A stretch of DNA of 64,000 nt from Asanoa ishikariensis. Its GTDB lineage: Bacteria > Actinomycetota > Actinomycetes > Mycobacteriales > Micromonosporaceae. Where the stretch lies: contig NZ_FNQB01000003.1 in NCBI RefSeq assembly GCF_900107455.1, positions 868,001 through 932,000 of the forward strand, written 5' to 3'. This document shows positions 8,323 to 17,760 of the stretch, in pieces. The position numbers and the translations under genes were made by a program. Every line of letters begins with the position of its first letter. Position 1 is the first letter of the stretch. The notes below the pieces were generated by a model, which did not search any database, was not told where the DNA came from, and saw only the letters and a list, made by a program, of their open reading frames with translations.

Positions 8323-9170
8323 AGAACCGGTACGGGAACCTGGAGCGGGTTCGCGCCCTCGATCCGGTCCGCGACCACGCCGAGATCTACCGGATGATGG
8401 TGCGCTTCGAGTTTCCGTGGGACCTCAAGCTCGCGCTCAACCTGGCCTTCAACCGCACGTTCTCGATGCCGACCGTCGCGGCGATCCTGGTCGGCACCGG
8501 TGAGCTGACCGAACGCACCCGGCGGCGCGTCGACGACACCGGACTGCTGATGTTCGAGATCGTGTTGCACGGCTTCGACCACCCGCGAAGCCGGGACGCG
8601 ATCCGCCGGATGAACCAGCTTCACCGGCCGCACCGGGACGTCCCGGCCGAGGAGTTCGTCTACGTCCTCGCCTGCCTGACCATCGTCCCGCTGCGCTGGC
8701 TCGACCATTATGGCTGGCGGCGGCCCTGCTGCCACGAGCGCGAGGCCAGCTATCGCTTCTACCGCGAGCTCGGCGAGCTCATGAACGTCGCGGGCATCCC
8801 TGACTCGCTGGCGTCGCTGGAGCTATGGTTCGACGACTACGACCGCGAGCACCTGCGGCCCGACGCGCACGCGGCCACGATCGAGCGGGCCACCCGCACG
8901 CTCCTGCTCACGCGGCTCCCCCGTGCGTTGTCCCCGCTGGGCGACGCGCTGGTCAGCGCCCTCTACGACGAGCGGCTGCGGGCCGCGACCGGGGTGCCCG
9001 CTCCCGCCTGGCCGGTCCGCGCCGGCCTGCACGTGGGCCTGCGTACCCGCGCGGCGATCCTGCGTCACCTCGGCCGGCCGCGGGCCGTCGGGATGTTCGA
9101 GGGCGGCATTCGCACGAAGTCCTATCCCGACGGGTACGAGATCAGCCGGCTCGGACCAGAAGCACGGTAG
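8319..9170 (+). CDS. DUF2236 / MpaB-family oxygenase-like protein
   Basis: This 283-residue protein belongs to the DUF2236 family, related to MpaB and to latex-clearing heme oxygenases. The family signature is seen in MFEIVLHGFDHPRSRDAIRRMNQLHR, with an ALTxxPIRW-like segment (TIVPLRWLDHYGWRRP) and FYRELGELMNVAGIPDS. The N-terminus is shorter than in many relatives. GTG at 8319 overlaps the TGA of the NACHT gene by 4 nt, so translation is almost certainly coupled. Family members are thought to be heme- or metal-dependent oxidoreductases, but the substrate is unknown. Its last 29 bp overlap the convergent lipoprotein gene. Confidence 0.8.
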   Translation: MKNRYGNLERVRALDPVRDHAEIYRMMVRFEFPWDLKLALNLAFNRTFSMPTVAAILVGTGELTERTRRRVDDTGLLMFEIVLHGFDHPRSRDAIRRMNQLHRPHRDVPAEEFVYVLACLTIVPLRWLDHYGWRRPCCHEREASYRFYRELGELMNVAGIPDSLASLELWFDDYDREHLRPDAHAATIERATRTLLLTRLPRALSPLGDALVSALYDERLRAATGVPAPAWPVRAGLHVGLRTRAAILRHLGRPRAVGMFEGGIRTKSYPDGYEISRLGPEAR

Positions 9171-9621
9171 CGGTGACCCGGGTGCGGTCGTCGTAGCCGC
9201 CGGTGACCAGGACCGAGCCGTCCGGCAGTGGCGCCGCCGCGGGGTACTGCCGTTCCACCGTGCCCCGTGCCGCCGCGCTGAACCGGCCGTCCGCGTACAC
9301 CTCGACTCCGTAACCGCCCGCGACCGCGAGCCGGCCGTCCGGCAGGGCGACCACCGCGTCCGAGATCTTGTATCGGGGCTCGGCCATCGGCGCCGCCGGC
9401 GTGAACCGGCCGCCGCGCGGGTCGAAGAGGAGGGTCGTGGCCAGCCGGGCCTCGGCGTCGTCCGCCGTCTGTCCACCGATGACCAGTGCCCGGCCGTCCG
9501 GCAGCGGCGTCGCGGTGTGCGCGGCGCGGGCCACCCGCATGGTCGTGGAGTCCGGCAGGGGTGGATCACCGGCGCAGCCGGCCAACACGAGGGCCACGAG
9601 CACGATCGGGACATGCCTCAT
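9142..9621 (-). CDS. kelch-repeat-like lipoprotein
   Basis: The 159-residue product carries a lipoprotein signal peptide (VPIVLVALVLAGCAGD, lipobox LAGC) and about three kelch-like blades, each with a G-G pair after a short strand: ALVIGGQT, LAVAGGYG and VLVTGGYD. It should be anchored on the outer face of the membrane. A full kelch propeller needs 5-7 blades, so this protein is a fragment-length version or assembles with another chain. ATG at 9621 places the signal peptide at the N-terminus. It converges on the MpaB-like gene with a 29-bp overlap. Confidence 0.7.
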   Translation of the reverse strand: MRHVPIVLVALVLAGCAGDPPLPDSTTMRVARAAHTATPLPDGRALVIGGQTADDAEARLATTLLFDPRGGRFTPAAPMAEPRYKISDAVVALPDGRLAVAGGYGVEVYADGRFSAAARGTVERQYPAAAPLPDGSVLVTGGYDDRTRVTATVLLVRAG

Positions 9622-9694
9622 GCGGCTGACGAGTCCTGCGGATGTAGTCAGGTTCACACCGGCCCGCTTTCAGGCGATTCTCACCGACCCGCGC

Positions 9695-9700
9695 TAGGTT
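9695..9700 (+). promoter_or_regulatory. leaderless -10 box (TAGGTT)
   Basis: TAGGTT ends 7 nt before ATG 9708, the spacing expected when the transcript begins at the start codon. No clear -35 is visible. It supports ATG 9708 over a TTG at 9699. Confidence 0.45.
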
Positions 9701-9707
9701 GCATGGC

Positions 9708-10088
9708 ATGGACGAGAACCGTGCCCGCCGGGTGGTCGACGCCCTACGCGATCGGGGTGTTCCGGCACACATGGCCCAGGCCAGCGCCGGCCGTTCGGAG
9801 ACCGGCGTCCGCGTCGTGCTGCCCGGTGACCGTGAGGCGCTCTGGGACACCGACGGCACCGCCGGGCTGGAGGCGCAGGTGATGCGCGACGGCATGCTGG
9901 TCGGGTTCGTGCCGAGGATTCCGGGCTCTGAGGACTTCACCGAGGCCCAGGTGATCGACGCGATCGCCAACACCGACTACGACCAGCCGGTCGCCCGCCG
10001 GGCCACCCAGCCGGTGCCGGCAGCGCCGGCGCTGCCGCGCGAGGGCGGGTTCTTCCGCCGCATGCGCGACGGCTTCCGCGAGCGCTGA
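9708..10088 (+). CDS. hypothetical protein (126 aa)
   Basis: I do not recognise a named family. The 126-residue protein begins MDENRARRVVDALRDRGVPAH, has a compact alpha/beta-looking region with LGDREALWDTDGTAGLEAQVMRDG-type strands up to about residue 85, then a low-complexity Ala/Pro linker and a basic C-terminal tail (RRMRDGFRER). It has no signal peptide or membrane helix. The leaderless -10 box just upstream fixes the start. It lies 44 bp upstream of smpB and might be co-transcribed with it. Confidence 0.65.
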   Translation: MDENRARRVVDALRDRGVPAHMAQASAGRSETGVRVVLPGDREALWDTDGTAGLEAQVMRDGMLVGFVPRIPGSEDFTEAQVIDAIANTDYDQPVARRATQPVPAAPALPREGGFFRRMRDGFRER

Positions 10089-10132
10089 TAATCGCGGGTG
10101 CCCACCGTGATCCGCTGGCAGACTGAGCGGTC

Positions 10133-10645
10133 ATGAGACGCGACACGCCACGCCCGGAGCGGGCGCGCCGGGAGACGCCGCGCCGGATGGTCGCGTCGAA
10201 CAAGAAGGCCCGCCACGAGTACGAGATCCTCAAGACCTACGAGGCCGGGCTCGTGCTGCTCGGCACCGAGGTCAAGTCGCTGCGGCTCGGGCACGCCTCG
10301 CTGAACGAGGCGTTCGCCCAGGAACGCGACGGCGAACTGCACCTCTACGGCCTGCACATCGCGGAATACGGGCTGCGCGGCTGGTCGGCGCACGGGCCGC
10401 GGCGGATCCGCAAGCTGCTCCTGCACCGGTCCGAGATCCACCGCATCCTCGACAAGATCCGCGAGCCGGGGCTGACCCTGGTGCCGCTGGCGCTCTATTT
10501 CGACAACGGCTGGGCGAAGGTGGAGCTGGGCATCGCCAAGGGCCGCCGCGAGTACGACAAGCGCCAGGTCCTGGCCCAACGCGACGCCGACCGGGAGATC
10601 GCCCGCGCCATGGGCCGCGCGCTGAAGGGACGTCCCGCCGGGTGA
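10133..10645 (+). CDS. SsrA-binding protein SmpB
   Basis: The 170-residue protein is SmpB, which delivers tmRNA to stalled ribosomes. Conserved blocks are ASNKKARHEYEILKTYEAGL, VLLGTEVKSLRLGHASLNEAF, GLHIAEY, RKLLLH, and the C-terminal VELGIAKGRREYDKRQ tail that mimics a codon-anticodon helix. The N-terminus has a basic extension of about 18 residues before VASNKKA, as in many actinobacteria; an internal ATG at 10187 is an alternative start. No tmRNA gene follows within the 81 bp before the next gene, so ssrA is elsewhere. Confidence 0.95.
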   Translation: MRRDTPRPERARRETPRRMVASNKKARHEYEILKTYEAGLVLLGTEVKSLRLGHASLNEAFAQERDGELHLYGLHIAEYGLRGWSAHGPRRIRKLLLHRSEIHRILDKIREPGLTLVPLALYFDNGWAKVELGIAKGRREYDKRQVLAQRDADREIARAMGRALKGRPAG

Positions 10646-10656
10646 TCGGGCTCTCG

Positions 10657-10713
10657 TTGTAACGACAGACAGGTCTGTCTAGTGTGAGAGGCGCACTAGA
10701 CAGACCTGTCTAT
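10657..10713 (+). promoter_or_regulatory. promoter with twin TetR-type palindromic operators
   Basis: Two copies of the palindrome AGACAG-NN-CTGTCT lie at 10667-10680 and 10698-10711. Their centres are 31 bp apart (about three helical turns), and together they form a larger inverted repeat. A possible -35 TTGTAA (10657-10662), 17-bp spacer and -10 TAGTGT (10680-10685) would place operator 1 inside the promoter and operator 2 over the start of transcription. The likely repressor is the TetR protein encoded after the exporter gene. Confidence 0.7.
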
Positions 10714-10726
10714 CCAGGGAGCCGCC

Positions 10727-11959
10727 GTGAGCACGTCCGTCCTGACCGATCGGCCGGCAACCCCCACGGGTCGCTTCCGCCTCGGCCGCACCCCGTCGCT
10801 GGTGCTGCTGGCCTCGATCGTCGTGTCGCTGCTCGCCGCGTCCAGCGCGCCGACCCCGCTCTACGCGACCTACCAGGCCGAGTGGGGCTTCTCGCCGATG
10901 ACCACCACGGTCGTGTTCGGCGTGTACGCCGTCGCCGTCCTGCTCTCCCTCCTCGTCTTCGGCCGCCTCTCCGACCACGTCGGCCGGCGGCCGGTCCTGC
11001 TCGTGGCGCTGCTGGTGCAGGCGGCCGCGCTGGTGGTGTTCGCGTTCGCCGGCGGCGTACCCGAGCTGCTCGCCGCCCGGGTCGTCCAGGGCCTGGCCAC
11101 CGGCGCGGCGCTGGCCGCGCTCGGCGCCGGGATGCTCGACATCGACCGGGCGCGCGGCACGTTCGCCAACGCGGTCGCGCCCGGCATCGGCACCGGCGGC
11201 GGCGCCCTGCTCTCCGCCCTGGTCGTGCAGTTCCTGCCGGCACCGACCCACCTGATCTACCTGGCGCTGCTCGGTGTGCTCGCCGTCCAGGCGGCCGGCG
11301 TCGCGCTGATGCCCGAGACGGTCACCCGCGCGCCCGGCGCCCGGCACTCCCTGATCCCCGAGGTCAAGCTGCCCCGCAACGTCCGCGGTCCGATCGCGAT
11401 CGCCGCACCGGTGCTGTTCGCGGTGTGGGCCCTCGCCGGCTTCTACGCGTCACTCGGCCCGGCCCTGGTCCGCGGCCTGGCCGGCTCCACGTCCGCGGTC
11501 TACGGCGGCCTCGGCCTGTTCGTGCTGGCGGCCGTGGCCGCCCTGACCGTGCTGGCGGTCGACAAGCGCCCGGCCAGGACCGCACTCGCGATCGGCATCA
11601 TCGGCCTGATCGCCGGCGTCACGGGTTCCCTGTTCGCGATCTCCGCCGGATCGACCGTGGCCTTCCTGATCGCGACCGGCGTGGCCGGCATCGGCTTCGG
11701 CAGCGGCTTCCAGGGCGCGATCCGGATCGTGGTCCCGCTGGTCGCCGCGCACGAGCGGGCCGGCGTGCTCGCCCTCCTGTACGTGGTGTCCTACCTGGGC
11801 CTCGGCGTGCCGGCCGTGATCGCCGGCTACCTGGTGGTGCACGCCGGCGGCCTGCTCGACACCGCCCGGGAGTACGGCATCGCGGTGATCGTCCTGGCCG
11901 CACTCGCGGGTGTGGCGTTGCTGCGGCGGCAGGCACCCCGGGTCCAGCCGGCCGGTTGA
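10727..11959 (+). CDS. MFS exporter (drug-resistance type)
   Basis: The 410-residue protein has twelve predicted membrane segments and a motif A-like loop (FGRLSDHVGRRPVLL, residues ~86-100), and belongs to the drug:H+ antiporter side of the major facilitator superfamily. The GTG start is preceded by GGGAG at 5 nt. It sits directly downstream of twin palindromic operators and 40 bp upstream of a TetR regulator gene on the same strand, an arrangement typical of a self-limiting efflux cassette. The substrate cannot be read from the sequence. Confidence 0.88.
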   Translation: MSTSVLTDRPATPTGRFRLGRTPSLVLLASIVVSLLAASSAPTPLYATYQAEWGFSPMTTTVVFGVYAVAVLLSLLVFGRLSDHVGRRPVLLVALLVQAAALVVFAFAGGVPELLAARVVQGLATGAALAALGAGMLDIDRARGTFANAVAPGIGTGGGALLSALVVQFLPAPTHLIYLALLGVLAVQAAGVALMPETVTRAPGARHSLIPEVKLPRNVRGPIAIAAPVLFAVWALAGFYASLGPALVRGLAGSTSAVYGGLGLFVLAAVAALTVLAVDKRPARTALAIGIIGLIAGVTGSLFAISAGSTVAFLIATGVAGIGFGSGFQGAIRIVVPLVAAHERAGVLALLYVVSYLGLGVPAVIAGYLVVHAGGLLDTAREYGIAVIVLAALAGVALLRRQAPRVQPAG

Positions 11960-11999
11960 ACGTACGATGACGACGGTTTGGTGAAAGGCGGTGAGTGAG

Positions 12000-12584
12000 A
12001 TGGCAGCGGTGACCAACGCGCGGCCCTCGGCCCGGGAGCGGCTGCTGGCCTCGGCCGACGAGCTGTTCTACCGCGAGGGCGTGCACGTGGTCGGCATCGA
12101 CCGGGTGATCGAACACGCCGGCGTCGCCAAGGCCACGCTCTACAACACGTTCGGCAGCAAGGATGAGCTGATCCGGGCTTACCTGCAGGGCCGGCACGCG
12201 GCGATCGACAAGCGGGTCACCGAAGGCCTCAACGCGTACGCCACGCCCCGCGAGAAGATCGTCGGCGTCTTCGACATCCAGGGCGGCCGGTTCACCAACC
12301 CCGAGTACCGCGGCTGCCCGTTCGTCTCGGCCACTGCGGAAGCCATGCCGGGCGCGGCCTCGGTCTCCGCGGCCGACGACTACCGGGCCTGGGTCCGCGA
12401 CCTGTTCACGGACCTGTCCCGCCAGGCCGGCGCCACCGACCCGGAGTCCCTGGGCCAACAGCTCCAGATCATCTACGACGGGATCGCGGTCGGCATGCGG
12501 ATGGACCGCGACCGGACGGAGAGCCTCGCCGCCGGCCTCACCCTCGTCCGCAACCTCCTCGCCGCGACGCTGGACCAGGGCTAG
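12000..12584 (+). CDS. TetR/AcrR-family transcriptional regulator
   Basis: This 194-residue protein has an N-terminal TetR helix-turn-helix (ERLLASADELFYREGVHVVG then GVAKATLYNTFGSKDELI) and a divergent ligand-binding C-terminal domain with a Cys in EYRGCPFVSATAEAMPG. AGGCGG lies 8 nt before ATG 12000; a GTG at 11991 is the alternative start. It probably binds the two AGACAG-NN-CTGTCT sites upstream of the preceding exporter gene and represses the pair. Its last 4 nt overlap the convergent GNAT gene. Confidence 0.9.
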   Translation: MAAVTNARPSARERLLASADELFYREGVHVVGIDRVIEHAGVAKATLYNTFGSKDELIRAYLQGRHAAIDKRVTEGLNAYATPREKIVGVFDIQGGRFTNPEYRGCPFVSATAEAMPGAASVSAADDYRAWVRDLFTDLSRQAGATDPESLGQQLQIIYDGIAVGMRMDRDRTESLAAGLTLVRNLLAATLDQG

Positions 12585-13057
12585 GGCGTGCCGGTCCAGC
12601 GCAGCCAGGTGTACGGGCGGGGCTGCGGCGCGTTCCACTCCGCCTGAAGCTCGGGCGCGACGTCGGCGAAACCCGCGGCCCGGTAGGTGGCCAGGGCGGC
12701 CGCGTTGTCCGGGCGTACCCGCAGGAACACGTCGTCGAACCCGGCCCGGGCCGCCAGCGCGCGGGTCAGCGCCTTCCCGACGCCCCGGCCCCGCTCCCCC
12801 GGCGCCACCAGCAGGCGGGCCAGCTCGGCCTCGTCCTCCTCGTCGTCGGACCAGACCTCGCCGTAGCCGACCGCGCGACCGGCGTCGAGCAGCAGGTAGG
12901 CGGCGACGTCGTCCTGTGTGGACCAGCCGGCGACCACCTCGGCGGGGAACGGGTGCTCGGCGCGCGAGCACCACAGGTCGGCCTCGTCCGCCGACCTGAC
13001 CCACCCGGCGACCAGCGCGGCCCGGTCGACGGTGAACGGAACCAGAGCGAACGTCAT
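12581..13057 (-). CDS. GNAT-family N-acetyltransferase
   Basis: The 158-residue protein has a single GNAT fold. The acetyl-CoA pyrophosphate loop is seen in ARLLVAPGERGRGVGKALTRAL (motif Q/RxxGxG/A), followed by the typical NAAALATYRAAGF segment of motif B. It is cytosolic, and its acceptor is unknown. It is transcribed convergently to the TetR gene with a 4-bp overlap. The ATG at 13057 gives the canonical N-terminal strand LVPFTVDRAALVAGWV. Confidence 0.88.
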   Translation of the reverse strand: MTFALVPFTVDRAALVAGWVRSADEADLWCSRAEHPFPAEVVAGWSTQDDVAAYLLLDAGRAVGYGEVWSDDEEDEAELARLLVAPGERGRGVGKALTRALAARAGFDDVFLRVRPDNAAALATYRAAGFADVAPELQAEWNAPQPRPYTWLRWTGTP

Positions 13058-13109
13058 GATGCCGTAGAGGGTAGTAGCCGCGCCTGGCAGCGAGACCGAT
13101 ACTCAGCAC

Positions 13110-13601
13110 ATGGGCCCGTGGATCTCGATGATCTCCGCGCTCGCCGGGCTGCTCGTCGGCGGCGCCGTCAGTTACGTGACCAGCCGTGCGCAACTGCGCG
13201 TCCAGGCCGAGCACGAGTACGACCGCAGCCTCCGTGACCTGCGGTTGCCGCACTATCAACGGCTGTTCCATCTCACCGAGCGCATTCCGCGGCAGTGGCT
13301 GTCGTCGAGCGTTCCGGACCAGGCCAGGCTGCGCGACATCCGGGAGACTTTCCACAGCTGGTACTTCAGCGAGCAGGCCGGCGGCCTGTTCCTGTCCCAG
13401 GCCGCCCGGGACGCCTACTTCGCACTCCAGAACGCGCTTCAAGAGACGGCCGACCGGACGACCGCCGCGTTGACCGACGACGACTCGGTGACCTTGCGCG
13501 CGAAGGCCAGCGCGCTGCGGCACCAACTGTCCGCCGACCTGGGCGTCGCCCAGCAACCCCGCCACTCGTGGATCACGCCCAGGAGCGTGCCGGCGCCCTA
13601 G
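13110..13601 (+). CDS. membrane-anchored hypothetical protein
   Basis: The family is not recognised. The 163-residue protein has one N-terminal hydrophobic segment (WISMISALAGLLVGGAVSYV) followed by a soluble, mostly helical region with a coiled-coil-like stretch (QLRVQAEHEYDRSLRDLRL). This topology, a single N-terminal anchor plus cytosolic helical domain, is common in small actinobacterial proteins of unknown role. It has no cysteines, no catalytic motif and no linked operon partner; the following DUF1810 gene has its own leaderless promoter. Confidence 0.65.
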   Translation: MGPWISMISALAGLLVGGAVSYVTSRAQLRVQAEHEYDRSLRDLRLPHYQRLFHLTERIPRQWLSSSVPDQARLRDIRETFHSWYFSEQAGGLFLSQAARDAYFALQNALQETADRTTAALTDDDSVTLRAKASALRHQLSADLGVAQQPRHSWITPRSVPAP

Positions 13602-13609
13602 GGGGTGTC

Positions 13610-13615
13610 TAGGCT
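13610..13615 (+). promoter_or_regulatory. leaderless -10 box (TAGGCT)
   Basis: TAGGCT ends 6 nt before GTG 13622, which suggests a leaderless transcript for the DUF1810 gene. No convincing -35 is present. Confidence 0.45.
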
Positions 13616-13621
13616 GGCCGG

Positions 13622-14046
13622 GTGAGTGACGACGACCCCTGGCAGCTACGGCGCTTTGTCGAGGCGCAGGACGGCACCTATGAGCGCGCGGCGGCTGAGC
13701 TTCGTGAGGGCAGCAAGCGCAGCCACTGGATGTGGTTCGTGTTCCCGCAGATCGCCGGCCTCGGGCGAAGCTCGATGGCGCAGGCGTACGCGATCTCCGG
13801 GCTCGACGAGGCCCGCGCCTACCTGGGCCACCCGGTGCTCGGCCCCCGGCTGCGCGAGTGCGCCGGCATCCTGGTCGACGGCGCGGAGAGCGACGAGGTC
13901 CGCATCTTCGGCCCTGTCGACGCGCTCAAGCTGCGCTCGTCGATGACGCTGTTCGCCCACGCGGCGCCGGGCGAACCGGTGTTCCGCGGCGTCCTCGACC
14001 GCTTCTACGACGGGGCCGAGGACGACGCGACGCTCGCGCGGCTGCA

Positions 14047-14050
<4 letters not shown>
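13622..14050 (+). CDS. DUF1810 domain-containing protein
   Basis: The 142-residue protein spans one complete DUF1810 domain: [19 protein letters not shown], the signature [40 protein letters not shown] and [11 protein letters not shown]. The family is widespread, cytosolic and biochemically uncharacterised. A leaderless promoter supports the GTG start. The last 4 nt overlap the convergent phosphoglucomutase gene, leaving no room for a separate terminator between them. Confidence 0.9.
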
Positions 14051-15690
<1,640 letters not shown>

Positions 15691-15697
15691 GTCCCGC

Positions 15698-15703
15698 ATC
15701 GTA
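15698..15703 (-). promoter_or_regulatory. leaderless -10 box of pgm (TACGAT)
   Basis: On the minus strand TACGAT is followed by 7 nt and then GTG 15690. If correct, transcription starts at the GTG and excludes the ATG at 15699, which lies inside this box. Confidence 0.5.
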
Positions 15704-15730
15704 ACGCCGGTCCCGCGGACCGGCCGGGAA

Positions 15731-16261
15731 CTACTGGCCGACCCGGCCGTCGACGGACTCACGCAGAAGGTCGGCGTGTCCCATGTGTCGCGCGTACTCC
15801 TCGATCATGTGGATGAGGATCGAGCGCAGGTTCTCGCCGCCCTTGCCGACGAGCTCCAGGTCGGACGCCGTTACGAACTCCTCGGCGAAGGCCACCTCGG
15901 CACGCCATGCCCGCCAGGCCTCGTCGACCATCGCCTGGTCGGGCTCGACGTCCCACTCGGTCCGGCCCTCGGCGCGGAACAGCCTGGGCACGTCCTGGCC
16001 GTCGAAGTAGATGCGGAACCAGTACTGCTCGACCCCGGCCAGGTGCCTGACCAGCCCGAGCAGCGACATGGCCGACGGCGCCACCGAGCGCGTGGCGAGC
16101 TGGGCGGCGTCGAGGCCGGCGCACTTGAGCTCCAGCGTCAGTCGGTAGTCGCGCAGGTAGCCGACGAGGTTGTCGCGCTCCGAGACCCACCCGGTGTCCG
16201 AGCGGGGATCGTCGTCCGGACTGACGAACATGCCATTGAAGCCGACCTGACCTTGTGCCAT
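15731..16261 (-). CDS. DinB/DUF664-family protein (mycothiol-transferase-like)
   Basis: The 176-residue four-helix protein belongs to the DUF664 branch of the DinB superfamily, related to mycothiol-dependent enzymes of actinobacteria. Family features are [41 protein letters not shown] (first metal-ligand histidine) and the C-terminal [20 protein letters not shown], whose histidines complete the HxxxH-like site. It probably detoxifies electrophiles using mycothiol; the substrate is unknown. A TAGCCT box 7 nt upstream suggests a leaderless mRNA. Confidence 0.88.
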   Translation of the reverse strand: MAQGQVGFNGMFVSPDDDPRSDTGWVSERDNLVGYLRDYRLTLELKCAGLDAAQLATRSVAPSAMSLLGLVRHLAGVEQYWFRIYFDGQDVPRLFRAEGRTEWDVEPDQAMVDEAWRAWRAEVAFAEEFVTASDLELVGKGGENLRSILIHMIEEYARHMGHADLLRESVDGRVGQ

Positions 16262-16268
16262 GCCGGGC

Positions 16269-16274
16269 AGGCTA
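16269..16274 (-). promoter_or_regulatory. leaderless -10 box (TAGCCT)
   Basis: On the minus strand TAGCCT is separated by 7 nt from ATG 16261 of the DUF664 gene. Confidence 0.45.
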
Positions 16275-16299
16275 CCCCCCGTATGGCACCGTGATCGGT

Positions 16300-17097
16300 G
16301 TGCGGGTGATGACGTGGAACCTGTGGTGGCGGTTCGGGGACCCGGAGCGGCGGCGTGCGGCGATCCTGTCGGTGCTTCGTGAGCAGCAGCCGGACCTGGT
16401 CGGGCTCCAGGAGGTCTGGGCCGACGACGACGAGAACCTGGCGGAGTGGCTGGCCGACGCGCTCGGTCTGCACTGGGCCTTCGGCACCGGCAGCGACCAG
16501 GAGACCTGGCGGGTCCGCGTCGACGGCGGCCCCGGCCTGCGCAACGGCGTCGCGGTGCTCAGCCGCTGGCCGATCAGCACCGAGAAGGCGTACGACCTGC
16601 CCGGCGACCCGAGCCGGTCCGCGCTGAGCGTGCTGGTCGACGCTCCACAGGGGACGATTCCGTTGGTCACCACCCACCTGAGCGTGCTGTCCGGCTCGGG
16701 CGGCCGCTCGGCTCAGCTCGACTGGCTCGCCCGGCACGTGGCCGGCCTGCCGCACGACGGCCACCCGCCGCTGGTGGTCGGCGACCTCAACGCGATGCCG
16801 GACTCCGACGAGCTGCGCCGCTTCGCCGGCGTGCTGACCGTCGGCTTCGTGCCCGACCAGGTGCTGCTCGACGCCTGGTGGTTCGCCGACCCGGGCGACC
16901 CGGGCTTCACCTGGGACCGGGCCAACCCGCACGCGGCGGCCTGGGTCGCGCCCAGCGGCCGGATCGACTACATCCACGTGCTCCAGAGCGCCCACCGGGC
17001 GGGTCGGGTGCTCGGCGTGCACCGTGCCGGCACCACCGCCGTCGACGGCGTCTGGCCCACCGACCACGCCGCGGTGGTGGCCGACCTGAGCGACTAG
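16300..17097 (+). CDS. endonuclease/exonuclease/phosphatase-family protein
   Basis: The 265-residue protein has the complete EEP catalytic fold: RVMTWNLWWRFGD, the metal-binding Glu in VGLQEVW, LVTTHLSVLSGS, the VVGDLNAMPDS metal/His site, and the C-terminal RIDYIHV plus PTDHAAVVADL. Relatives cleave phosphodiesters in nucleic acids, lipids or inositol phosphates, so the substrate is open. No signal peptide is seen. The start is uncertain among in-frame GTG 16291, GTG 16300, GTG 16306 and ATG 16309; I prefer GTG 16300 by family N-termini. Confidence 0.85.
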   Translation: MRVMTWNLWWRFGDPERRRAAILSVLREQQPDLVGLQEVWADDDENLAEWLADALGLHWAFGTGSDQETWRVRVDGGPGLRNGVAVLSRWPISTEKAYDLPGDPSRSALSVLVDAPQGTIPLVTTHLSVLSGSGGRSAQLDWLARHVAGLPHDGHPPLVVGDLNAMPDSDELRRFAGVLTVGFVPDQVLLDAWWFADPGDPGFTWDRANPHAAAWVAPSGRIDYIHVLQSAHRAGRVLGVHRAGTTAVDGVWPTDHAAVVADLSD

Positions 17098-17100
17098 CTC

Positions 17101-17145
17101 TGGACAAGAAAGTCCTCCTTGACAAATAAAGTTGTCGGTGACACC
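17101..17145 (+). promoter_or_regulatory. AT-richer control region with small inverted repeats
   Basis: This short gap stands out as unusually AT-rich. It holds GGAC-N6-GTCC (17102-17115) and TGTC-GGT-GACA (17134-17144), plus TTGACA at 17119-17124 with no matching -10 at the right distance. These are candidate operators for the ArsR-like regulator that follows. Confidence is low. Confidence 0.35.
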
Positions 17146-17154
17146 GTTGGAGGC

Positions 17155-17760
17155 ATGCAGGAAGTCGCAGTGATCGAGGACGCCGCCGTCGCGGAGGTCT
17201 CGCTCGATCCGATCCGGGCCCGGATGCTCGCGGAGCTGGCCGAGCCACACACCGCGACCAGCCTGGCAGCGCGGCTCGGGCTGCCTCGGCAGAAGGTCAA
17301 CTACCACGTCAAGACCCTGGAGCAGCACGGTCTCGTCGAACTGGTCCAGGAGCGGCGCAAGGGCAACATGACCGAGCGGGTGATGCGGGCCTCCGCCGCC
17401 GCCTACGTGATCTCGCCGGCCGCGCTCGCCGCGGTCGCCCCCGATCCGGCCCGGTCCCCCGATCGCCTGTCCGCGCGCTGGTTGCTCGCGCTCGCCGCGC
17501 GGCTCGTGCGGGAGACGGGGGCGCTCATCAACGGGGCGGCGCGGGCCGGCAAGCCACTGGCCACCTTCGGGCTCGATGCCGAGGTGCGGTTCGCGAAGCC
17601 GGCCGACCGTGCCGCGTTCGTGGGTGAGCTCACGGACGCCCTAGCCGGAATTATCAGCAAATATCACACCGAATCTGGTCGGCCACACCGCGTCATCGTC
17701 GCGGTGCACCCGAGCATCACCGAAGACGCCGACCCACCAGCCAAGGAGCAGCAGTCATGA
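17155..17760 (+). CDS. ArsR-like winged-helix transcriptional regulator
   Basis: The 201-residue protein has an N-terminal winged helix of the ArsR/HTH_20 type (VSLDPIRARMLAELAEPHTA, ATSLAARLGLPRQKVNYHVK, LEQHGLVELVQERRKGNMTERV) and a longer helical C-terminal domain with no ArsR metal-binding cysteines. ATG 17155 is the natural start by homology although GGAGG lies only 1 nt before it. The gene overlaps the SRPBCC gene by ATGA, so the two are co-translated. Such regulator/SRPBCC pairs are common in actinobacteria, where the SRPBCC partner may bind or process the inducer. Confidence 0.85.
   Translation: MQEVAVIEDAAVAEVSLDPIRARMLAELAEPHTATSLAARLGLPRQKVNYHVKTLEQHGLVELVQERRKGNMTERVMRASAAAYVISPAALAAVAPDPARSPDRLSARWLLALAARLVRETGALINGAARAGKPLATFGLDAEVRFAKPADRAAFVGELTDALAGIISKYHTESGRPHRVIVAVHPSITEDADPPAKEQQS

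Noticed and set aside
10646-10726. tmRNA gene after smpB
   Set aside because: Only 81 bp, fully occupied by the exporter promoter and operators.
17119-17142. Canonical promoter with TTGACA -35 upstream of the ArsR-like gene
   Set aside because: No acceptable -10 lies 16-18 bp downstream; kept only as a low-confidence control region.
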